From NCBI RefSeq assembly GCF_013410745.1, contig NZ_JACCFY010000001.1, positions 1,178,001 to 1,242,000 of the forward strand: a DNA stretch of 64,000 nucleotides, in the 5' to 3' direction. This stretch comes from Nesterenkonia xinjiangensis. GTDB taxonomy: Bacteria; Actinomycetota; Actinomycetes; Actinomycetales; Micrococcaceae. Within the stretch, counting starts at the first letter, position 1. Each line of letters starts with the position of its first letter. The notes beneath the pieces were generated by a model. That model saw nothing but the letters and a program-made list of their open reading frames with translations, made no database searches and was not told the DNA's origin. Position numbers and translations under genes: made by a program. This document shows positions 16,702 to 24,776 of this stretch, piece by piece.

Positions 16702-18232
16702 ACCGGCGGCCGAACACCACGATGCCCACGGCCGTGAGCAGGACCACCAGGGAGAAGACCAGGTATCCGGCCTGAGTCGCCGCGGTGAGGCCGGCGTCGG
16801 CTGCATGGAGCAGAGCGTCAGCATCGGAGGCCTCCAATCCCACGGCCGCCGCCGGGGCCGCGCCGAAGCTCTCCCCGGCGGCGTCGACGACCTCAGGGTC
16901 CAGACCCCCCGGGGCCGCGCTCCCCAGCACGGTGCGATGGATCATCAGAGCACCGGCACCCATCAGCGCGATCGACGCGGCGCCCCCCAGGCTCGCCGCG
17001 ACGTCCTGCAGCGCCGTGGCGGGCCCGGTCTTCTCCACCGGGGCGGCCCCGATGAGCCGCTGGGAGAGCAGCGTGATGTACGGGGCGACCATGAGCATCG
17101 TCACCGCCAGCAGCGCGGCGAGTTCGATCACTCCGCTCTCAGGCAGGCGCAGGGCCAGCACCAGCCCCGCAGCTCCGGCGATCCCGAGCAGCAGCCCGCC
17201 TGTCGCCCGACCGCCACGGGCGACCAGCGGCGCGGCCGCGGTGCCCACTGTGGCTGCGATCGCCGGAGCCAGCAGCACCAACCCGGCCTCCCAGGGGCTC
17301 AGTCCACGTACCATCTGGAGGTGCTGCGCCATGAGCATGTCGACGAACGTCGTGCCCAGCATCAGGAGGAAGAGCACCACCAGGAGCACGGAGAACACCC
17401 GGCTCCGGAACAGGGCGAGATCCAGCAACGGATGAGCCGTGCGTGCCTGGCGCCGCAGGAACACCAGCGTCAGGAGCGTCCCCAGCACCGTCGAGAGCAC
17501 GGCGATCATGTCGGGACCGGATGCGGCGATCTCCTGCATCCCGTAGACCAGGGCGAGGATCGCCGCCACGGAGAGCAGCACGCTGGCCAGGTCGATGCGG
17601 ACCGTTGCGTCCGCGTGGTTGCGGGGAAGCAGCAGCGGTCCGCCCAGCAGCAGGACCGCGGCGATGGGCACGTTGATGAGGAACACCGCACCCCACCAGA
17701 AGTGCTCCAGGATGAAGCCGCCCAACGGCGGGCCCGCGGCCATGCCTCCGGTGAACGCCGCCATGAACAGGGCGAAGGCGATCCCGTACTGCCGCTCATC
17801 CTGGAAGGTGGTCCGAATCATCACCAGCCCTGCAGGCGTGAACGCGGCGGCTCCGACGCCGAGCACGGCCCGGGCGAGGATGAGCATCTCCGCATCGGCC
17901 GCGAAGGCCGCCGTCAGCGACGCGAGACCGTAGGCGGCCACCGCCCACAGCAGGAGCCGTCGAGCACCGATCCGCCGGGTCAGCAGCCCGAAGGTGATCA
18001 TGGTGGCCGCCGTGAGGAACTCCCCGATATGCAGGATCCACAGCGACTGGGAACCCGTGGGAGCAAGATCAGCACTGATCGCCGGCATCGCCAGGTACAG
18101 AGCGGTGACGTCGGTGGCGAGCATGAACAGCGGAACCACCATGATCGTGAGCCCGAGCCACTGCCGCACTGTGGCCTTCGGCGCCCGAGCCCCGCCTCCG
18201 GTGTGGCGTTCCCCCGTGACCGCGGTGCTCAT
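16691..18232 (-). CDS. MFS drug exporter, DHA2 (14-helix) family
   Basis: A 513-aa integral membrane protein with about 14 hydrophobic segments. Family motifs are visible: the first helix FMLATDVTALYLAMP, RRIGARR after helix 2 (motif A position), and GPPLGGFILEHFWWGAVFLINVP, typical of QacA/SmvA-like proton-driven exporters. ATG 18232 overlaps the stop of the upstream reductase gene as ATGA, so the two are coupled. Substrates are probably lipophilic cations or antibiotics, but this cannot be decided here. Confidence 0.85.
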   Translation of the reverse strand: MSTAVTGERHTGGGARAPKATVRQWLGLTIMVVPLFMLATDVTALYLAMPAISADLAPTGSQSLWILHIGEFLTAATMITFGLLTRRIGARRLLLWAVAAYGLASLTAAFAADAEMLILARAVLGVGAAAFTPAGLVMIRTTFQDERQYGIAFALFMAAFTGGMAAGPPLGGFILEHFWWGAVFLINVPIAAVLLLGGPLLLPRNHADATVRIDLASVLLSVAAILALVYGMQEIAASGPDMIAVLSTVLGTLLTLVFLRRQARTAHPLLDLALFRSRVFSVLLVVLFLLMLGTTFVDMLMAQHLQMVRGLSPWEAGLVLLAPAIAATVGTAAAPLVARGGRATGGLLLGIAGAAGLVLALRLPESGVIELAALLAVTMLMVAPYITLLSQRLIGAAPVEKTGPATALQDVAASLGGAASIALMGAGALMIHRTVLGSAAPGGLDPEVVDAAGESFGAAPAAAVGLEASDADALLHAADAGLTAATQAGYLVFSLVVLLTAVGIVVFGRRFKG

Positions 18233-18894
18233 TCGGCGATCCCCGCCGGGTACTCGCGCCGGGCCCGAGACTCCTTCAGAGAGAGCGCCCACCAGGTCAG
18301 CTGATCGAGCATCTTGTGCGCCCACCGACCCATCCGTTCGGCGTCGACGGCGCGCCCATCGTGGTCGAAGCGCTCCCAGAACCTCTGGAGCACGACCGCG
18401 TCACGCAGCGGGACCGCGTTGAACTCCACGAAGACGCCACGCAGGTGCTCGATGGGAGGGAAAGCCCCGAAGTGGCCGCCATAGGCGACGAAGCCGACCG
18501 GCTTCAGGCTCCACTCGGAGTAGAACCAGTCGATGGCTGTCTTGAGCACCGACGCGTAGCTACGGTTGTAGGTCGGCGTCACCACGACGAAGGCGTCGGC
18601 GCGCACCAGCCGACGTCCCAAGGCTGCGACGTCCTCGGGAAGCGCCGCATCCGGATCATTCCCTCCAAGTCCCGGCGGCAGATCGAACCCGGCCAGGTCG
18701 ACGAGGTCGACGTCGAACCCGGCGTGCTTCTCCGCCTCCCGGGCGAACCAGGAGGCGGGGGTGGGCCCGAACCGGTCCGGGCGGGTGCTGCCGATGATGA
18801 CGACCAGCCGCGGCCGCTCCTCGACGGTCTCGACGGCGTCGACGGTGCCACCAGGAGCGGCCTGAGGGCCTGTGGTCTCAGTGCTCGCAGTCAT
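18229..18894 (-). CDS. NADPH-dependent FMN reductase (flavodoxin-like)
   Basis: A 221-aa protein with a flavodoxin-like fold. VVIIGSTRPDRFGPTPASW is the phosphate-binding loop for FMN, PTYNRSYASVLKTAIDW the second conserved block, and YGGHFGAFPPIEHLR the flavin ring contact. It reduces FMN, quinones or azo compounds with NAD(P)H. The start at 18894 is supported by AAGGAGG 6 nt upstream. It is cotranscribed with the DHA2 exporter, which suggests detoxification of a redox-active or xenobiotic compound. Confidence 0.85.
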   Translation of the reverse strand: MTASTETTGPQAAPGGTVDAVETVEERPRLVVIIGSTRPDRFGPTPASWFAREAEKHAGFDVDLVDLAGFDLPPGLGGNDPDAALPEDVAALGRRLVRADAFVVVTPTYNRSYASVLKTAIDWFYSEWSLKPVGFVAYGGHFGAFPPIEHLRGVFVEFNAVPLRDAVVLQRFWERFDHDGRAVDAERMGRWAHKMLDQLTWWALSLKESRARREYPAGIAE

Positions 18895-19077
18895 GGGATC
18901 CTCCTTCTCGGTGTGGATGGGTGAGGCCGCACGTGGTGTCGTGCGGCTCATCTGCGAGCGTGACGGACACCCGCTCCGAGAGTGCTCCGGTGATGCTCCG
19001 TGGATGCTCCGGCGGCGTCGAATCCCAGGCCTTCCGCCCCGTGCGACCGTCCAGTACCCTGCTGACCAGGAGGTTCC

Positions 19078-19836
19078 ATGAACCATGCAGAGACCGACCG
19101 CCGGCCCAGCAGTCAGGTGTGGAGCGAAGCCACGGCCAGCCGGTACGACGACACGCTCGGCTGGATGGGCACCTCGGAGGCGGTGGAGCCTGTGGTGGAC
19201 GCCTTGGCGAGACTCGCCGGGAGCGGGCGAGCCTTGGAGTTCGCCGTGGGCACCGGCCGGATCGCGGTGCCCCTCGCGGCCCGAGGCGTGCCGGTGGAGG
19301 GCATTGAGCTCTCGGCCCCTATGGTCGAGAAGCTGCGCACCAAGGCCGACGCCGGGACCGTGCCCGTGACACTCGGGGACATGGCCACGACGCGGGTGCC
19401 CGGGGAGTTCTCGCTGGTCTACTTGGTCTACAACACGATTTCGAACCTGTTGACGCAGCAGGAGCAGGTGGAGTGCTTCCGCAATGCGGCCCGGCATCTC
19501 ATCCCGGGTGGTCGCTTCGTAATCGAGCTCGGGGTCCCGCCGCTGCGCCGCCTGCCGCCGGGCCAGCTGGCATGCCCCTTCGAGGTGACCGAGGAGCATC
19601 TGGGCTTCGACGTCGTCGACCCGGTCACGCAGCGGCTGACATCGCACCACCACTGGCCTGCCCGCGGTGTGCACGGGCAGAGCGAACATCGCTACATCTG
19701 GCCGGCTGAATGCGATCTGATGGCTCAGATGGCAGGACTCGCACCCGAGCACCGGGCCGCGGACTGGCACGGTTCCGAGTTCACCGCCGAGTCGGACTCG
19801 CATGTCTCCGTGTGGCGCCGACCGGCACCGAGCTGA
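19078..19836 (+). CDS. Class I SAM-dependent methyltransferase
   Basis: A 252-aa protein. SAM motif I is ALEFAVGTGRIAVPLA, followed by GIELSAPMVEKLR (acidic residue after beta-2) and GDMATTRV (motif for the adenine). It resembles small-molecule methyltransferases with a methyltransferase_25 fold. AGGAGG lies just before the ATG. It diverges from the FMN reductase gene. The substrate is unknown. Confidence 0.8.
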   Translation: MNHAETDRRPSSQVWSEATASRYDDTLGWMGTSEAVEPVVDALARLAGSGRALEFAVGTGRIAVPLAARGVPVEGIELSAPMVEKLRTKADAGTVPVTLGDMATTRVPGEFSLVYLVYNTISNLLTQQEQVECFRNAARHLIPGGRFVIELGVPPLRRLPPGQLACPFEVTEEHLGFDVVDPVTQRLTSHHHWPARGVHGQSEHRYIWPAECDLMAQMAGLAPEHRAADWHGSEFTAESDSHVSVWRRPAPS

Positions 19837-19946
19837 ACGGGGCACCTCACGCTCCCGCCCGTCACATGGTGGGCCCAGCTGCTGAGGCGGTGGACCTGTT
19901 CTCCCCTGCACGGCACGGGCTACCGTACCCCCGAAAGGGGTGCCCG

Positions 19947-20903
19947 ATGACCGACCGTGAGCAGCGGACCGAGGAGTTCATCGAGCTGCGCCCTCTGCTG
20001 TTCTCCATCGCCTATCGGATCCTGGGCAGCGCCGCGGAGGCGGAGGACGTCGTGCAGGAGGCATGGCTTCGCTATGCGAGCGCCGACGCCGTCGTCGAAG
20101 CGCCTCGAGCATTCCTCACCACGGTGGTCACCCGGCTGGCCGTGGACGTGCTGCGTTCAGCCCGGGCGCGTCGGGAGCAGTATGTGGGGCAGTGGCTTCC
20201 GGAGCCGATCCTCACGGATGACCCTGACGGCCCCGAGGCCCGGGCCGAACTCACCGAGTCCATCTCCATGGCGTCGCTGCTGCTTCTGGAGAGGCTCACT
20301 CCGCTGGAGCGTGCGGTGTTCGTGCTGCGTGAGGTCTTCGACGTCGACTACGCCGAGATCGCCGAGGCCGTGGAGCGTTCCGAGGACGCCTGCCGACAGC
20401 TCGCGAGCCGCGCTCGGCGTCACATGGCCCGGCAGCGTCCGCGGTTCGACGCCGACCAGCACGATCGTCAGGCGCTGACCGAGAGGTTCATGGCCGCCTT
20501 CCGGGAGGGCGACGTGGAGGGGCTGCGGAGGCTGCTCGCCGCCGAGGTGACCATGGTCGGCGACGGCGGGGGGAAGGCTCCGTCGTTGCCCCGCCCGGTC
20601 GCCGGTCGGGAGAAGGTCGCGAGCCTGTTGGCTTCGGTCGGCCCGCCGATGGTCTCCATCGGGGTGACGCTGCAGCTGCGCGAGGTCAACGGGGCGCCGG
20701 GCCTGATCACCCGCGCCGAGGAGGGAACGATCGTCAATGTGGTGGTAATCGAGGTCGTCGACGGACACATCCAGACCATCCGGTCCATCAGCAATCCCGA
20801 CAAGCTGAGGCATCTGGGCGCGGTCAGCGACATCTGGCGGCTGAAGGACGAATTCCAGAAGGCCCGCCGCGCCGCGCGTGAGGAGAGCGACACGTCCACC
20901 TGA
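19947..20903 (+). CDS. ECF41-group RNA polymerase sigma factor (SigJ-like)
   Basis: A 318-aa sigma factor. Region 2 begins FIELRPLLFSIAYRILGSAAEAEDVVQEAWLR-like and region 4 contains LTPLERAVFVLREVFDVDY with its helix-turn-helix. After region 4 comes a ~110-residue SnoaL-like C-terminal extension. The three marks of group ECF41 are present: WLPEP in the linker, DGGGK near residue 206 and NPDKL near residue 284. In this group the extension replaces a separate anti-sigma factor and tunes activity. AAAGGGG lies upstream of ATG 19947. The usual oxidoreductase or carboxymuconolactone decarboxylase partner is absent; the next gene is a DUF6069 membrane protein. Confidence 0.92.
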   Translation: MTDREQRTEEFIELRPLLFSIAYRILGSAAEAEDVVQEAWLRYASADAVVEAPRAFLTTVVTRLAVDVLRSARARREQYVGQWLPEPILTDDPDGPEARAELTESISMASLLLLERLTPLERAVFVLREVFDVDYAEIAEAVERSEDACRQLASRARRHMARQRPRFDADQHDRQALTERFMAAFREGDVEGLRRLLAAEVTMVGDGGGKAPSLPRPVAGREKVASLLASVGPPMVSIGVTLQLREVNGAPGLITRAEEGTIVNVVVIEVVDGHIQTIRSISNPDKLRHLGAVSDIWRLKDEFQKARRAAREESDTST

Positions 20904-21048
20904 TCCTGCGGGCCCCGTCGGTTCAGGTGCCCGGATGTCCTGATGTCCTGATGTCACAGATGAGGTCATGTCACAGACCAGGTCCTCCTCTCGTCCTCAG
21001 AGGTGACAGGCGGCAGTCTCCCCGCCGCACCGCATCTGGGAGGACATC

Positions 21049-21513
21049 ATGAAGACCACCGCTGACCGCAGCCTCAAGACCTCGCCCCGCTCTCTGCTGA
21101 GGGAAGGAACCCTCCTCGTGCTGGCCGCGACCCTGCTGAACCTCGGTCTCTACGCCGCCGCCCGGGGACTCGGGGCGACCATGCTGCTGGACCCGCCGGC
21201 TCAGGAGCCGAATCATCTCATCGTCTGGTTCGACGTGGCGTGGAAGACCGCCCTGCCGCTGATGCTGGGAGTCGCCGTCCTCGGACTGGTGCGCCGCTCA
21301 CACTTCGGGCTGACAGCTCTGCTGATCGCCGTGCTGGTGATCTTCGTGCCGACCAGCGTCGTGCCGGCGGTGGTCGCCCATGACGCGATCACCAGCACCA
21401 CGCTGCTGCTGTTCCATCTGCTGCCCACCGCGGGATTCGCCGTCCTGGCCCTGCGCGTCCGGCAGACTCAGCCCGAGACCATGCCCCGGGCGGAGCGGAG
21501 CGTCTCCACATAG
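21049..21513 (+). CDS. DUF6069-like membrane protein
   Basis: A 154-aa protein with four predicted membrane helices (starting around residues 20, 60, 86 and 118). The PNHLIVWFDVAWKTALPL region resembles DUF6069 proteins. GGAGG lies before the ATG. It follows the ECF41 sigma factor by ~145 bp and may be its target. Its last 46 bp overlap the convergent TetR gene. Function unknown. Confidence 0.65.
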   Translation: MKTTADRSLKTSPRSLLREGTLLVLAATLLNLGLYAAARGLGATMLLDPPAQEPNHLIVWFDVAWKTALPLMLGVAVLGLVRRSHFGLTALLIAVLVIFVPTSVVPAVVAHDAITSTTLLLFHLLPTAGFAVLALRVRQTQPETMPRAERSVST

Positions 21514-22049
21514 TCACGGTGCCTGGCCGCGTCGTCACCGGGGATCAGGCCGTTGAGCTCAAGGCTGACCAGGCCGTGGGCCAGCGCCCAGATCCGCAGG
21601 GCGGCCTGCTCGGCGGAGCCTCGATCATCTGGAACGCCCAGCGCCCTGGCGACGGCGGCCCGCAGCACGAGGAAGGTCGGCGAGACCGGGGTGGCGGGAC
21701 GGTCGAACGTCTCGTCCAGAGCATCGAACATGATGCGGTAGAAGTGCGGATCGGCCAGGGCGAACTCCCGGTAGGCGACCCCCAGGGCGAGCAGGTCTGC
21801 ACCGGGGTCCGCAGTGTGGGAGACGTCGGCCAGCGCATCGCCGAATCGACGGAACCCTTCCTCCACCACAGCCTGGATGAGTGCGTTCCGGCCACCGAAG
21901 AGGGAGTAGACGGCGGCGGTGGTGGTCTGCGCGCTGCCGGCGACCCCTCGCAGAGAGAGTCCCTGCGGTCCGGAGGAGGCGATGACGTGGGAGGCCTCCT
22001 CCAGCAGTCGAGTCCTCAGCGACTCGTCATGGGTTCGGGGGCGGGCCAT
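21468..22049 (-). CDS. TetR/AcrR-family transcriptional regulator
   Basis: A 193-aa repressor. The N-terminal helix-turn-helix reads LSLRGVAGSAQTTTAAVYSLFGGRNALIQAV, and the C-terminal part resembles the TetR_C WHG-type domain (FYRIMFDAL). Start ATG 22049 has no Shine-Dalgarno but a TAGACT box 7 nt upstream, so a leaderless mRNA is likely. A perfect operator-like palindrome sits between this gene and the divergent membrane protein gene at 22152, implying that it controls both. Confidence 0.87.
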   Translation of the reverse strand: MARPRTHDESLRTRLLEEASHVIASSGPQGLSLRGVAGSAQTTTAAVYSLFGGRNALIQAVVEEGFRRFGDALADVSHTADPGADLLALGVAYREFALADPHFYRIMFDALDETFDRPATPVSPTFLVLRAAVARALGVPDDRGSAEQAALRIWALAHGLVSLELNGLIPGDDAARHRDYVETLRSARGMVSG

Positions 22050-22056
22050 GGGGAGG

Positions 22057-22062
22057 AGTCTA
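22057..22062 (-). promoter_or_regulatory. -10 box of TetR gene, leaderless type
   Basis: TAGACT on the minus strand ends 7 nt before the ATG at 22049. The palindrome at 22085-22102 would fall over or just upstream of the -35 region. Confidence 0.5.
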
Positions 22063-22084
22063 CTCTTGACACGAGGTTTTCTCA

Positions 22085-22102
22085 CACCGTTATATAACAG
22101 TG
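22085..22102. promoter_or_regulatory. TetR operator candidate in divergent promoter
   Basis: CACCGTTATATAACAGTG has a perfect 10-bp AT-rich core, GTTATATAAC, flanked by CAC/GTG arms. It stands out in a ~70% GC region and lies between the divergent TetR and membrane protein genes. Confidence 0.65.
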
Positions 22103-22151
22103 TCACAGAACGTCGCCGTCGCCCATGGGTGCACCATGAATGGAGTCGACC

Positions 22152-22562
22152 ATGCTCGACCTCTCCCCCGCCGCGCAGACCACCGCAGGCATCGTCATGC
22201 TCGCTGCGATCACCGTGGCCTTCGGTGGACACTTCCTCACCAAGGTGGTCCGGGGCCACGTTCCCGCCACGGATTTCCAGGTCTCCTTCTTCCGCGCTGG
22301 CCATGCACACGCCGGCGTCCTGATCATCCTGGGGCTGATCTGCGTACTGTTCGCCGAGACCACGAGCCTGCCCGGGGGCTGGCAGTGGCTCGCCCGGTCC
22401 GGGGTGCTCGTGGCGGCCATCCTCATGCCCGCCGGCTTCTTCCTCTCAGCTGCCGGGGCGGGGCGCACTGAGCCGAACCGACTGATCGTCCTGCTGTGGG
22501 TCGGCGCCACATTCCTGGTGGCCGGGCTCGCCACGCTCGGCATAGGGCTGCTGATCAGCTGA
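22152..22562 (+). CDS. Four-helix membrane protein under TetR control
   Basis: A 136-aa protein with four membrane helices. A central sequence, FRAGHAHAGVLIILGLI, carries a His-x-His at the start of the second helix, which could bind metal or heme. The family is not recognised. GGAG at 22142-22145 lies 6 nt before ATG 22152. It diverges from the TetR gene across a shared operator and is probably its main target. Confidence 0.65.
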   Translation: MLDLSPAAQTTAGIVMLAAITVAFGGHFLTKVVRGHVPATDFQVSFFRAGHAHAGVLIILGLICVLFAETTSLPGGWQWLARSGVLVAAILMPAGFFLSAAGAGRTEPNRLIVLLWVGATFLVAGLATLGIGLLIS

Positions 22563-22634
22563 CCCCACGGGCTGCGCCGCCGAGTGCCGCACCAGCACCG
22601 GACCGTGACCGGTGACCCGAGCCCCGCCGCTGAC

Positions 22635-22640
22635 TACGCT
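22635..22640 (+). promoter_or_regulatory. -10 box of PIG-L deacetylase gene, leaderless type
   Basis: TACGCT ends 6 nt before the ATG at 22647, without a Shine-Dalgarno sequence. Confidence 0.5.
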
Positions 22641-22646
22641 GGGCCC

Positions 22647-23381
22647 ATGGACACCACCTTGCCGCTCTACGACGACGCCGGACTCTCCCGGGTGCTGTGC
22701 GTGGTCGCACACCCCGATGACCTCGAATACGGGGCCTCCGCCGCCGTCGCCCGCTGGACCGCCCGAGGAGCCAAGGTCTCCTACCTGCTGCTGACCGCCG
22801 GCGAGGCAGGCATGCGGTCCCGCGATCCGGAGGAGGTCGCCGCACTGCGCAGCGCCGAGCAGCGGCGGGCCTGTGACATCGTCGGCGTCGAGGACCTGGT
22901 GATCCTCGATCTGCCCGACGGCATGCTGCAGGCAGACCTGGACACCCGACGCCTGATCGCCCGTCGGATCCGGCAGGTCCGCCCTGACGTCGTCGTCACC
23001 CAGCCGTGGGAGCTGAAGGTGGGGTGGGGGCTGAACCATGCGGACCACCGGGCCGCCGGCATCGCCGTCGTGGACGCTGTGCGCGACGCGGACAACCCCT
23101 GGGTGTTCCGCGAACTGCTCGAGCAGGAGCGGCTGGAGCCCTGGGGCGCGAAGGAGCTGATCGTCGTGGGCGCCGAACCCACTCACCTGGTGGACGTCAC
23201 CGGGGAACCGCTGGAGAAGGGCATCGCCTCGCTGCAGGCCCACCAGGAGTACCTTGCGGAGCTGGGCGGGGACTTCGACGTGCGCGGGATGCTGGAGGGG
23301 TTCACCGCCGAGCTGGGAGCCTCCGCCGGCGTCGACGGCATCACCCACGCTCTCGGGGTGGCCGTCCACCCGATGGACTGA
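22647..23381 (+). CDS. PIG-L/LmbE family zinc-dependent deacetylase
   Basis: A 244-aa protein. The zinc site is visible as VVAHPDDLEYG (about residues 19-29) and NHADHRAAG (~131). The family hydrolyses N-acetyl groups from sugars, including mycothiol precursors (MshB, Mca) and antibiotic intermediates. This protein is shorter than MshB and Mca (~290-300 aa) and closer to general PIG-L deacetylases, so the substrate is open. Its last 41 bp overlap the convergent membrane protein gene. Confidence 0.85.
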   Translation: MDTTLPLYDDAGLSRVLCVVAHPDDLEYGASAAVARWTARGAKVSYLLLTAGEAGMRSRDPEEVAALRSAEQRRACDIVGVEDLVILDLPDGMLQADLDTRRLIARRIRQVRPDVVVTQPWELKVGWGLNHADHRAAGIAVVDAVRDADNPWVFRELLEQERLEPWGAKELIVVGAEPTHLVDVTGEPLEKGIASLQAHQEYLAELGGDFDVRGMLEGFTAELGASAGVDGITHALGVAVHPMD

Positions 23382-23922
23382 GGCCTGCCTCTGGTGCCGG
23401 CGCCGCTTCCGGGAACCGGACCCTTCGACGAGCCATCAGAAGCTCCCCGATCAGCGGCGGGATCAGGAAGAAGATCGCACTCACTGCCCCGAAGGCCACC
23501 CAGACGAGCAGCCCCACGTCGGGGTCGAGGATCCCCCGCGCGCGCCCGTCCACCCAGACCAGCGTGGCGGCCAGGCAGCCCCCGGCGAGCGACCAGGCGG
23601 ACAGCCTTCTTCCTTCGGCCGCGAGGACGAGGGCCACCAGCATAGGTGGAAGCGTCAGTCCGAACTCGTAGCCGCTGAGGATGTACGCCACATAGGAGCC
23701 CGCGCAGAGGAGCGCCGCCGCCCTCGGTGCACGGGACAGGCCGAGCAGCGGCAGACAGCCTGCACCCAGCAGCAGCCACACCCCGACGTCGGGCTCCCGC
23801 GTGGCTCCCCAGCCTTCACCGAGAGCCACCGGGGAGCCGGAGAGGCTGCCGAGGAACGCCCCGAGCTCGAGGAGGATCGCCACCGGGACGCCGACCCTGA
23901 GCAGCACCGACGCCCGTCTCAC
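23341..23922 (-). CDS. Multi-helix membrane protein resembling the sensor part of a histidine kinase, without kinase domain
   Basis: A 193-aa protein with about five membrane helices. The middle, SYVAYILSGYEFGLTLPPMLVAL, is like the N-terminal membrane domain of many actinobacterial histidine kinases, but no HisKA or ATPase domain follows and the protein ends after a proline-rich tail. It could be a truncated sensor or a stand-alone membrane protein. The GTG start overlaps the stop of the small upstream gene (GTGA). It is likely regulated by the divergent TetR protein at 24129. Confidence 0.55.
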   Translation of the reverse strand: MRRASVLLRVGVPVAILLELGAFLGSLSGSPVALGEGWGATREPDVGVWLLLGAGCLPLLGLSRAPRAAALLCAGSYVAYILSGYEFGLTLPPMLVALVLAAEGRRLSAWSLAGGCLAATLVWVDGRARGILDPDVGLLVWVAFGAVSAIFFLIPPLIGELLMARRRVRFPEAAPAPEAGLSPSGGRPPRERG

Positions 23923-24050
23923 CAGATCACCGCCGTCACGACGGCGAGCAGACCCAGGGCGCCGGCGGCAAGATCGGGCACCGCGGAGCGGACCTTGCGC
24001 CGCGAGGCCGTGGCCAGCACGACGGCGGCCGTCAGGAGAAGGGCATTCAT
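23919..24050 (-). CDS. 43-aa single-helix membrane protein (small ORF)
   Basis: The frame from ATG 24050 encodes 43 residues: MNALLLTAAVVLATASRRK, a short polar stretch, then a second hydrophobic segment ending TAVIW. GAGGTGG lies 6 nt upstream, and the stop overlaps the next gene's GTG by 4 bp, both signs of real translation. It may pair with the larger membrane protein that follows. No family is recognised. Confidence 0.6.
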   Translation of the reverse strand: MNALLLTAAVVLATASRRKVRSAVPDLAAGALGLLAVVTAVIW

Positions 24051-24080
24051 GAGCAGTCCACCTCAGCATGGGAAGCAACA

Positions 24081-24100
24081 GTGAGTGAGTATTCACTCAC
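24081..24100. promoter_or_regulatory. TetR operator candidate
   Basis: GTGAGTGAGTATTCACTCAC has perfect 8-bp arms around a 4-bp centre, a common TetR-family operator form. It lies between the small-membrane-protein operon and the TetR gene, 17 bp upstream of the latter's -10 box, fitting control in both directions. Confidence 0.7.
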
Positions 24101-24116
24101 CTTGGGTGAGACCCAG

Positions 24117-24122
24117 TATGCT
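24117..24122 (+). promoter_or_regulatory. -10 box of TetR gene, leaderless type
   Basis: TATGCT ends 6 nt before ATG 24129. The operator at 24081-24100 covers the -35 region, fitting autorepression. Confidence 0.55.
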
Positions 24123-24128
24123 GATCCC

Positions 24129-24719
24129 ATGAGGAGAAGTCCAGACCAGGGCCCCCGACCGTCGGCCCGGGAACGCATCCTCGATGCGGCCGCCGACGTC
24201 ATGCGCACGGACGGGTTGGCACGGGCGACCACCAAACGGATCGCGGGCGCAGCCTCCTGCTCCGAGGCCCTGCTGTACAAGCACTTCCCCGAGAAGCAGG
24301 ACATCTTCCTCGCCGTCCTGCAGGAGCGATCCCCACGCCTGCCTCCGCTGGGGGAGGCCGCGGGCGCAGGCGAGGTCCGCGACATCCTCACGGCGATCAC
24401 CGCTCGGCTGATCGCCTTCTACGCCCTGAACTTTCCCATGGCCGCCGCCCTGTTCGGCGACCATGCCCTGCTGACCGCCCATCGCGCCGCGCTGGAGACA
24501 CGCGGGGCCGGGCCCCAGGCGCCGTCGTCGTCGATCACCGCCCACCTCCAGGAGGAGATCGCCCGGGGCCGGGTCTCTGCCACCTGCGACGCTGACGCCA
24601 CCGCTCGGCTCCTCACCGGAGCTGCACTGCACGAAGGCTTCCTCGCCGGCTACACGGGCACACCAGTCGACGATGCTGAGGGCCTCGCGGCGCGGCTCGT
24701 GGACTCGCTCGCCCTCTGA
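24129..24719 (+). CDS. TetR/AcrR-family transcriptional regulator
   Basis: A 196-aa repressor. The helix-turn-helix is in ATTKRIAGAASCSEALLYKHFPEKQDIF, and the ligand domain is unclassified. ATG 24129 was chosen over an in-frame ATG at 24081, which lies inside the operator, because of the -10 box 6 nt upstream. It probably controls itself and the divergent two-gene membrane operon. Confidence 0.87.
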   Translation: MRRSPDQGPRPSARERILDAAADVMRTDGLARATTKRIAGAASCSEALLYKHFPEKQDIFLAVLQERSPRLPPLGEAAGAGEVRDILTAITARLIAFYALNFPMAAALFGDHALLTAHRAALETRGAGPQAPSSSITAHLQEEIARGRVSATCDADATARLLTGAALHEGFLAGYTGTPVDDAEGLAARLVDSLAL

Positions 24720-24776
24720 CGCCGCAGGGGCCCTCGCTGCCGCACAGCGCCGCACCGGCTGTGGTGAGATGGAGCC

